NCBI GenBank assembly: GCA_022601215.1
Contig: JAHZIZ010000299.1
Coordinates: 1 to 5,057, forward strand
Length of the DNA stretch: 5,057 nucleotides
Direction: 5' to 3'
From: Bacteroidota bacterium
GTDB taxonomy: Bacteria; Bacteroidota; Bacteroidia; Flavobacteriales; Flavobacteriaceae
Part shown: piece after piece, positions 1 to 5,057 of the stretch
Layout of the letters: each line of letters starts with the position of its first letter
How positions within the stretch are numbered: the first letter of the stretch is position 1
Position numbers and translations under genes: made by a program
The notes under the pieces: generated by a model
What the model was told of the DNA's origin: nothing
What the model saw: the letters and a program-made list of their open reading frames with translations, nothing else
Databases searched by the model: none

Positions 1-4
1 AATT

Positions 5-910
5 ATGGAGAAAGACTACTTAGTAAAGAAATGGTTGAATGATGATCTTTCCGATTTGGAACGGAAGGAGTTTGAATTGATGGACGAAAGTAAACTAGAC
101 ATGCGAATTTTGGAGGAAGCCAAGCGTTTTAAGGCCTCTCGTTTTTCTGAAACTCCAAGCTTCAATGAATTGAAAGGTCGATTGCCTATTAAAACCAGTC
201 CTTCGAAGAAAACATGGCTAAGACCTTTTATCGCTATTGCGGCTATTTTGGTTGTTGGTGTTGGATTATTTTCTCTTTTATTTCCCAATTCTGAAACCAA
301 TATACAAACATTGGTTTCAGAAAAAACAACTATAGAACTTCCAGATACTTCTCATGTAACTTTGAATGCAATGTCGACACTTTCCTTTGACGAGTCCTCT
401 TGGAATACGAATCGTGAAGTGAATCTGGAGGGAGAAGCTTTTTTCAAAGTAGCCAAAGGGGAAACATTCGACGTATTGACTCGTCAAGGAATTGTTACTG
501 TAGTAGGGACTCAATTCAATGTTAAAGAGCGCTCTGATTATTTTGAAGTAATTTGTTATGAAGGTATCGTAAAAGTGACCGTTGGTAAGACGACCCAACA
601 ACTAACGGCTGGGGCTAGTTTACAATGGGTAAATGGCAAGATGAAATTGCATACAACGACCTATACACTTCCGCAATGGACGAAAAACGTGAGCGACTTT
701 AGAGGAGTACCTTTTCATGAAGTAATAGCCGAGTTGGAGCGTCAATACGCTATCGAACTTAGCTACCCTGAAGAAAAATCTACCTTACTTTTTACAGGAG
801 GTTTTGTACATGACAGTTTAGAAAATGCCCTTTTATCTATTACCCAGCCCTTGAATTTGAACTACATCATTGAATCATCAAGTCAAGTGACCTTAAGTAA
901 TAGTGAGTAG
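5..910 (+). CDS. FecR family anti-sigma / sigma-regulator protein
   Basis: This is a single-pass inner-membrane protein of the FecR family, which holds or activates an ECF sigma factor in the cytoplasm and receives a signal from an outer-membrane receptor in the periplasm. Residues 1-70 form a charged cytoplasmic region with a WLNDDLSDLERKEFE-like start typical of Bacteroidota FecR N-termini. Residues about 72-93 form one hydrophobic membrane segment. Residues about 100-195 are the periplasmic FecR domain, with ELPDTSHVTLNAMSTLSF (111-128), the LEGEAFFKVAKG stretch (141-152) and VVGTQFNV (166-173). Residues about 231-297 are the FecR C-terminal (DUF4974-type) domain. The length of 301 residues is ordinary for flavobacteria, and the ATG lies 4 nt from the window edge. 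The sigma factor gene is expected just upstream and is not visible, so no promoter can be judged. The stop overlaps the receptor start by 8 nt, which points to one operon and perhaps coupled translation. The family call is firm; the sigma partner and the signal are inferred. Confidence 0.95.
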   Translation: MEKDYLVKKWLNDDLSDLERKEFELMDESKLDMRILEEAKRFKASRFSETPSFNELKGRLPIKTSPSKKTWLRPFIAIAAILVVGVGLFSLLFPNSETNIQTLVSEKTTIELPDTSHVTLNAMSTLSFDESSWNTNREVNLEGEAFFKVAKGETFDVLTRQGIVTVVGTQFNVKERSDYFEVICYEGIVKVTVGKTTQQLTAGASLQWVNGKMKLHTTTYTLPQWTKNVSDFRGVPFHEVIAELERQYAIELSYPEEKSTLLFTGGFVHDSLENALLSITQPLNLNYIIESSSQVTLSNSE

Positions 911-3407
911 AAAAATTTATATGTTTTTAATGCTTTGCTGCTTATGGCAGCCGAGTCTGTATGCTCAGGAAGAAACCAAGGTGTCGCTTTCTGAAGTGAT
1001 ATCGACCCTACAAATTCGTTTTGGAAAGACCTTCAATTATTTGGAGACCAATATTGAAGATGTTACGCTCTTAGCCCCACATACCGATTTATCTTTGGAG
1101 GAGGCACTTAATTATATCGCTTCAGAAACAGGATTCACTTTTAAGTTCTTGCCCAATGATTTTATTGTTATTCAAGGCCCAAAGGAAATAATTCTTTGTG
1201 GGTTTTTAAAGAATGCAGTGTCTTTAGCGCCTTTAGCTGGAGGGTTTGTAAGTAGTGATAGTGGATCTGCCATAACCGATGCAGCGGGCTATTTTCAGAT
1301 AAAAGTAAAGTCGGAAAAAGAAAAACTGAGCTTTAAATTTCTAGGCTATGAGACCTTAGTTGTCGAGGTCATTACAATTTCAAAGAAGAACTGCGACGAT
1401 TTTAATATGCAGTTGGTCGCCGAAACATTGTCTCCTGTTATTTTATCTAGCTATCTCGTTAGCGGTATTGATCAAATGCAAGATAGATCGTTTGCCATTG
1501 ACTTCTCTAAATTTAATACCCTTCCGGGTCTTATTGAGACAGATGTATTACAGACAGTGCAGGCTTTCCCAGGGATTCAGAGCAGTAACGAAACGGTTTC
1601 TAACATTAATATTCGAGGAGGAACTCACGATCAGAATCTCATCTTATGGGACGATATTAAAATGTATCAATCTGGTCACTTTTTTGGTCTCATTTCAGCA
1701 TTTAATCCGCAAATAACTCAAAAGATTTCTCTTGTTAAAAACGGGTCTAGAGCTTCGTATTCTAATGGAGTTTCTGGAACCATAGCCATGCGAACAAATG
1801 ACAAGTTAACCAAAGACACGAATGGGAGTCTAGGTGCTAATTTGACAGATGTAAATGGTTTTTTAGACACTCGAATAGGACGGCGGTCTTCCCTGCAAAT
1901 AGCCGTTCGTAAGTCCATCAACGATTGGATTAAGACACCAACTTACACTACCTATTTTGACAGAATTTCTCAAGATACCGAAGTAGCCACCAACGAAGAG
2001 GATGTGGTGAATACGGATAGACAATTCGATTTTTATGACACTTCTCTACGTTGGTTATCTCATCTAAGCGAGCGTGACAAATTGCGAATCAATTTTATTT
2101 TGGTTGACAATTCGTTGGTATTTAATGAAAATGCAGAACTTAATGAAGTCCCGGCTTCAAAAGAGAGTAGCATTTCCCAAACCAGTATTGCAGGAGGAAT
2201 TTTGTACGAGCGCGCATGGAGTAAGAATGTGAGCACAACGCTTCAGGTCTACAACACAGATTATAAATTAAAAGCTATTAATGCCAATTTACTTGCCTCT
2301 CAACGATTTCTTCAAGACAATTCGGTTTCGGAAACGGGAGCGAGTCTCATCACAAAGAGCAAGTATGGAAATCGAATTATGGGTGAGTTAGGATATCAGT
2401 TCACGGAAACCAAGGTGACCAATTTAGACGATGTTGATGTGCCCATATTTCGTTCTAAAATTTCGGAAGTAGTCCGAACTCATAGTCTTTTTTCTCAATG
2501 GGACTTACATAGTGCGGATGATAAAACCTTTGTAAGTGCAGGCGTACGTTATAACTTTTTAGATAAATTCAGTAAACACATTGTTGAACCAAGAATTGCT
2601 ATAAGTTATAAGTTAACTCCAGATGTTGCGATACATGCGGCTGGAGAAATGAAACATCAGGTAACCTCGCAGGTGGTGAATTTTCAAAATGATTTTTTAG
2701 GGATAGAAAAGAGAAGATGGCAGTTGTCCAATGACACTACTATTCCGGTTATCAGGAGTGAACAAGTTTCTTTAGGGCTTAGTTTTGAAGATAATGGATG
2801 GCTCATCGATACCGATGGATACCTAAAGAAAGTAAAAGGGATTACTGCTCAGAGTCAAGGTTTTTTAAATCAGTATGAGTTTGTTAAGACGGATGGGAGT
2901 TATGAGGTATTAGGAGTGGATGTTTTATTTAGAAAACGCCTCAATAAAACATCAATATGGCTTAGTTACGGCTTTATGGATAATACTTATACATTTCAAT
3001 CCCTGCCAGAAAAAGGGTTTCCAAGCAATTTAGACATTACGCATACGGTGTCGTTCGGAGGGGCTTATACCTACAAACAATTTAAAGTTTCGGGAGGCCT
3101 TAATTGGAAAACTGGAAATCCGTCCACAGCTCCTGTTTTTGGAAATGAAGTAGTTGATGAAACCATCAATTACGGCCCCTCAAATAGTGTCCGATTAAAA
3201 GAGTATCTAAGAGCAGACGTGTCCGTCTTATATCAATTTAAACTAGGGAATTCGCGTTTGCAGATGGGTGCTTCTGTTTGGAATGTAATGAACGCCAATA
3301 ATGAGGTAAGTAATTACTATAGAGTGGGAGAAACGGGGCAAGCTCAGGAGTTTGTACAAAACTCTTTGGGACTCACTACAAATGCGATGGTACGGTTTTT
3401 CTTTTAG
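903..3407 (+). CDS. TonB-dependent outer-membrane receptor with STN signalling domain (FecA-like)
   Basis: This is an outer-membrane beta-barrel importer, powered by TonB-ExbB-ExbD, that should also signal to FecR. The signal peptide is residues 1-21, with SRK at the front and cleavage after LYA. An STN domain follows (about 27-92, with SLEEALNYI at 64-72), then a carboxypeptidase-regulatory-like beta-sandwich (about 95-172, with TDAAGYF at 125-131 and FLGYE at 146-150). The plug covers about 180-300, with NINIRGG at 234-240 and LVKNGSRASYSNGVSG at 277-292. The barrel runs to the terminal Phe at 834. GTG at 903 is preferred over the ATG at 921 because only the longer form gives the signal peptide its basic front. 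The gene overlaps fecR by 8 nt and no SusD follows. The substrate is unknown: a siderophore, another metal chelate, or a peptide or sugar are all possible. The two mature cysteines, C99 and C164, flank the second domain. Confidence 0.95.
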   Translation: MSRKIYMFLMLCCLWQPSLYAQEETKVSLSEVISTLQIRFGKTFNYLETNIEDVTLLAPHTDLSLEEALNYIASETGFTFKFLPNDFIVIQGPKEIILCGFLKNAVSLAPLAGGFVSSDSGSAITDAAGYFQIKVKSEKEKLSFKFLGYETLVVEVITISKKNCDDFNMQLVAETLSPVILSSYLVSGIDQMQDRSFAIDFSKFNTLPGLIETDVLQTVQAFPGIQSSNETVSNINIRGGTHDQNLILWDDIKMYQSGHFFGLISAFNPQITQKISLVKNGSRASYSNGVSGTIAMRTNDKLTKDTNGSLGANLTDVNGFLDTRIGRRSSLQIAVRKSINDWIKTPTYTTYFDRISQDTEVATNEEDVVNTDRQFDFYDTSLRWLSHLSERDKLRINFILVDNSLVFNENAELNEVPASKESSISQTSIAGGILYERAWSKNVSTTLQVYNTDYKLKAINANLLASQRFLQDNSVSETGASLITKSKYGNRIMGELGYQFTETKVTNLDDVDVPIFRSKISEVVRTHSLFSQWDLHSADDKTFVSAGVRYNFLDKFSKHIVEPRIAISYKLTPDVAIHAAGEMKHQVTSQVVNFQNDFLGIEKRRWQLSNDTTIPVIRSEQVSLGLSFEDNGWLIDTDGYLKKVKGITAQSQGFLNQYEFVKTDGSYEVLGVDVLFRKRLNKTSIWLSYGFMDNTYTFQSLPEKGFPSNLDITHTVSFGGAYTYKQFKVSGGLNWKTGNPSTAPVFGNEVVDETINYGPSNSVRLKEYLRADVSVLYQFKLGNSRLQMGASVWNVMNANNEVSNYYRVGETGQAQEFVQNSLGLTTNAMVRFFF

Positions 3408-4315
3408 ATTCCCAGTGAATCTCTTAAAAATAAGTCCTTATTTGAATTCTGTCCCCAATATGCAGTTTGTATGCGTTTAATCTTTTTTGCTGTAGAGGTT
3501 AAACCATTCGGATGTTTTTCTTCCCACCCTTCAATGGCAAATGGAAACTCATTATTAAAATGAATTACGAGCTCTCTATTTGCATTGGGATAGGAAAGGG
3601 TATAGGTAGATACGGAATTTCCTTTCACTACGTTTCCTGTTGCCAAATAGGTGTTTATCCCCTTATGACTCATCCTTGAAAATTCGAAACTAGGCAGTAC
3701 TGTGATATCACCGGTTGGTAATTCATCGGGGTTAATGCGTATCAGGTTCCACAGCTCATTTTCAGTCCATGTTTTAGTCAAACTTGTCTTGAAATCGGCT
3801 TCACCTTCAAAATAGGAATGCGACTCAATGTCAAATTGTTTTTTGTTGTTAAGCTGAACATAAACATGTCCACACCATTCTTGCATGGAATGGGAAATTT
3901 TTATCGCGTGATCTCTTGTTTTTACAGGGCTAAAAGTACTAGTCATGACCGAATAAGGATAGATGCCAGTAAGGTATTTTTTGGTTTGGTTGAGCTTGAG
4001 AACGGGAATGTTTTTTTCTGAAGAACGGTCTGCTTTTACCTGAACTCCAGGAAGGAAGTCTTCTGTGACAAATATATTCACGCTGGTCCCTTCTCTCAAC
4101 TCTCCATAGCGCTCTTGAGTGAGACGATAACTTGTGATTTCAGCGGTGCCAGCATACCAGTATTTCTTAAATTCCTCAGAAAGGGTTCTCGATTTACCAG
4201 CTATGGGTTCAACCGTCATTTCTGAATGAAGTGCAAGCGTTTTTTCTTTAGGATCTTCACAAGACGAAATAAGAATAAATATAAACGGGAGAATGAGAGC
4301 AAGGAAGGTTTTCAT
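3404..4315 (-). CDS. Uncharacterised lipoprotein downstream of maf
   Basis: This is a 303-residue exported lipoprotein of unknown function. Residues 1-18 are a signal peptide with a Lys at position 2 and a long hydrophobic core, ending in a lipobox ISSC with the lipidated cysteine at 19. The acidic residues right after it (E20, D21) resemble the lipoprotein export signal described in Bacteroidota, so surface exposure is possible but not shown. No known domain is evident. The distinctive blocks are YWYAGTAEITSY (52-63), LKLNQTKKYLTGIYPYS (106-122), SMQEWCGHVYVQLN (143-156), SYFEGEAD (167-174), LPTGD (199-203) and a TAYWG tail (284-288). From memory, this family occurs beside maf in many flavobacteria and has sometimes been labelled a septum formation inhibitor Maf, yet it carries none of the Maf motifs. 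It starts 33 nt after maf and probably shares its transcript. Its stop overlaps the convergent receptor gene by 4 nt. Confidence 0.9.
   Translation of the reverse strand: MKTFLALILPFIFILISSCEDPKEKTLALHSEMTVEPIAGKSRTLSEEFKKYWYAGTAEITSYRLTQERYGELREGTSVNIFVTEDFLPGVQVKADRSSEKNIPVLKLNQTKKYLTGIYPYSVMTSTFSPVKTRDHAIKISHSMQEWCGHVYVQLNNKKQFDIESHSYFEGEADFKTSLTKTWTENELWNLIRINPDELPTGDITVLPSFEFSRMSHKGINTYLATGNVVKGNSVSTYTLSYPNANRELVIHFNNEFPFAIEGWEEKHPNGLTSTAKKIKRIQTAYWGQNSNKDLFLRDSLGI
3406..3422. repeat. Short inverted repeat across the convergent stop codons
   Basis: AGATTC (3406-3411) and GAATCT (3417-3422) can pair around the 5-nt loop CCAGT. The arm begins within the receptor stop codon (3405-3407) and the lipoprotein stop codon (3404-3406 on the minus strand). 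A further TTTT (3402-3405) could pair with AAAA (3426-3429) across a 3-nt bulge. On the plus strand the T-run precedes the stem and the A-run follows it, the reverse of a classical bidirectional terminator, so it is listed as a repeat only. Confidence 0.3.
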
Positions 4316-4329
4316 GGCTAAGCTATTTT

Positions 4330-4343
4330 TAGTAAAATTACTA
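4330..4343. repeat. 14-bp inverted repeat in the maf-lipoprotein gap
   Basis: TAGTAA (4330-4335) and TTACTA (4338-4343) are perfect inverted copies separated by AA. The repeat lies in the 33-nt gap between maf and the lipoprotein gene and overlaps the possible -7 box at 4333-4340. The symmetry could be an operator for a dimeric regulator or a weak mRNA hairpin. No T-run follows it closely enough for a normal terminator, and the arms are pure AT except for one G-C pair. Confidence 0.3.
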
Positions 4344-4363
4344 TAAAATTAACCCTTGGCAAT
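4333..4363 (-). promoter_or_regulatory. Possible Bacteroidota-type promoter before the lipoprotein gene
   Basis: On the minus strand, ATTG (4363-4360) is followed after 19 nt by TAATTTTA (4340-4333). The Bacteroidota housekeeping pattern is TTTG, about 19-21 nt, then TAnnTTTG. This matches with one mismatch in each box. It would start transcription near 4326, leaving a leader of about 10 nt before the ATG at 4315. In AT-rich sequence such matches arise by chance, and read-through from maf may be enough to express the lipoprotein gene. Confidence 0.25.
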
Positions 4364-4936
4364 CTCCATTAACGTTTTGTAAACAAGTCGGGTAGGCAAT
4401 CCCATCACATTAAAGAAACACCCCTCAATTTTGTCAATAGCAATATAGCCTAACCAATCTTGAATACCATAACTTCCGGCTTTATCAAAAGGGCTATACT
4501 GTTCGACATAATAAGCTATTTCTGCATCCGTTAATTCTTTAAACCAGACTTTGGTCGTATCATGTACCGTTTTTTGATACCCACGACTGGTAAAGCAGAC
4601 GGAGGTAAACACTTCGTGCATTTGACCACTCAACGTGCGCAACATTTGTTTAGCATCCTCAGGGTCTTTTGGTTTTCCAATTGCTTTGTCTTCAAACCAA
4701 ACAATAGTATCGCTGGTAACTAATATATCCTGAGCTTGTAAATCTTTAAATACCGAAGCTTTAAGTTGTGCTAAATAATCAGTAATTGCTGTCCGTTGTA
4801 GATTTTCTGAAAATACCTCTTCTACTTCTCGGACATCGATGGTATACTCTAGATCAAGTTTCTTGAAAAAATCTTGTCTTCTGGGTGATCCTGAAGCAAG
4901 GATAAGGTTGTGGTTTTTAAGTATTTCTTTGAGCAT
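4349..4936 (-). CDS. maf: Maf family nucleoside triphosphate pyrophosphatase
   Basis: Maf proteins are cytoplasmic house-cleaning enzymes that hydrolyse non-canonical or certain canonical nucleoside triphosphates (dTTP, UTP and modified forms) to the monophosphate and pyrophosphate. The older name, septum formation inhibitor, comes from overexpression effects in Bacillus. All expected motifs are present in order: the nucleotide-binding ASGSPRRQ (14-21), TSDTIV (74-79) with the likely catalytic Asp at 76, GKP (87-89), LSGQMHEVFTSV (102-113), DKAGSYGIQ (151-159) and FNVMGLP (175-181). The DKAG..GIQ form fits the YhdE-like dTTP/UTP pyrophosphatase group better than the YceF group, but that specificity is inferred. 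The length of 195 residues is normal and the protein looks intact. It begins 5 nt after an upstream gene and is followed after 33 nt by the lipoprotein gene, so it is probably mid-operon. No strong ribosome binding site is visible, as is usual in Bacteroidota. Confidence 0.95.
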   Translation of the reverse strand: MLKEILKNHNLILASGSPRRQDFFKKLDLEYTIDVREVEEVFSENLQRTAITDYLAQLKASVFKDLQAQDILVTSDTIVWFEDKAIGKPKDPEDAKQMLRTLSGQMHEVFTSVCFTSRGYQKTVHDTTKVWFKELTDAEIAYYVEQYSPFDKAGSYGIQDWLGYIAIDKIEGCFFNVMGLPTRLVYKTLMEIAKG

Positions 4937-4941
4937 TTTTA

Positions 4942-5057
4942 TTATATTCTTTGGGCCAATTGTTCTTTAATATGTGAATGCCATTCGTCTTTTAAAATGC
5001 TAAGCACAATACTACTTCTTCGTCCTTCGGGGCTTGCACAATTATTTCTTAGAATTC
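4942..5057 (-). CDS. 3' end of an unidentified gene upstream of maf (partial)
   Basis: The last 37 codons of an open frame enter from the right edge and end at a TAA (4942-4944), 5 nt before the maf ATG. The tail contains NNCASPEGRRSS near the edge, followed by SILKDEWHSHIKEQLAQRI at the end, a polar and probably helical C-terminus. The other two frames on this strand hit stops early, and this one stays open to the edge. The 5-nt spacing to maf is typical of an operon. I do not recognise the family. It does not look like the C-terminus of KdsC or of the DUF2520 protein, two genes often found near maf in flavobacteria. No function is claimed. Confidence 0.6.
   Translation of the reverse strand, partial: ILRNNCASPEGRRSSIVLSILKDEWHSHIKEQLAQRI

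Noticed and set aside
16..601. Minus-strand open frames opposite fecR (16-300 and 317-601)
   Set aside because: They are antisense to a confident FecR gene, have no family features, and have no sign of their own expression.
921..923. ATG at 921 as the receptor start
   Set aside because: It leaves a signal peptide with no basic residue before the hydrophobic core. The GTG at 903 supplies Arg and Lys and remains in frame.
1360..1921. Extra open frames inside the receptor gene on both strands (1360-1716 plus, 1718-1921 minus)
   Set aside because: They lie wholly within a well-supported gene, show no recognisable motifs, and their composition is that of a shifted reading of the plug region.
903..3407. 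SusC-type glycan importer
   Set aside because: No SusD-like gene follows. The length of 834 residues and the FecR directly upstream with an STN domain fit a FecA-like signalling receptor better.
3385..3430. Bidirectional intrinsic terminator between the convergent genes
   Set aside because: The perfectly paired stem is only 6 bp. On each strand the run after the stem is A-rich rather than T-rich, the opposite of what termination needs.
3818..4021. Plus-strand open frame opposite the lipoprotein gene
   Set aside because: It is an antisense frame of 67 residues with no motif, and it overlaps the most constrained blocks of the lipoprotein.
3404..4315. Second Maf protein
   Set aside because: It has a lipoprotein signal and none of the Maf motifs (SPRR, DT.V, GKP, LSG..H, DKAG..GIQ). 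The real Maf is the neighbouring gene.
1..5057. CRISPR arrays, tRNA or rRNA genes, insertion sequences
   Set aside because: Coding is nearly continuous, I see no regularly spaced repeats, transposase or long terminal inverted repeats, and no gap is long enough for an RNA gene.

Overview
The window looks like chromosomal DNA from a member of the Bacteroidota, most likely a marine flavobacterium (class Flavobacteriia). The grounds are AT-rich sequence, starts without clear Shine-Dalgarno motifs, a FecR with the Bacteroidota-type C-terminal domain, a TonB-dependent receptor that carries both an STN and a carboxypeptidase-regulatory-like domain, and a lipoprotein next to maf as I recall it from flavobacterial genomes. 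The assignment rests on gene content and recall, not on a search.

The left two thirds (1-3407, + strand) hold the last two genes of a FecI-FecR-FecA type cell-surface signalling operon. The first is a membrane anti-sigma/sigma-regulator of the FecR family (5-910). The second is an outer-membrane TonB-dependent receptor (903-3407) that starts at a GTG inside the end of fecR. The receptor has an N-terminal STN signalling domain, so it can report ligand occupancy to FecR across the periplasm. FecR would then control an ECF sigma factor whose gene should lie just left of the window. No SusD-like gene follows the receptor, so this is not a complete SusCD glycan-uptake pair. The substrate cannot be read from the sequence.

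The right third (3404-5057, - strand) is a convergent cluster read right to left. It contains the 3' end of an unrecognised gene (4942-5057), maf (4349-4936, a nucleotide pyrophosphatase) 5 nt later, and a 303-residue uncharacterised lipoprotein (3404-4315) 33 nt after that. The short gaps suggest one transcript, with a possible internal promoter before the lipoprotein.

The two clusters meet tail to tail, and their stop codons overlap by 4 bases at 3404-3407. Coding is almost continuous: the only gaps are 4, 5 and 33 nt. I see no RNA gene, mobile element, CRISPR array or convincing intrinsic terminator. Nothing here amounts to a clearly new system. The most useful points are the matching STN-like modules in FecR and the receptor, the cysteine pair bracketing the receptor's second domain, the overlapping convergent stops, and the uncharacterised lipoprotein beside maf.
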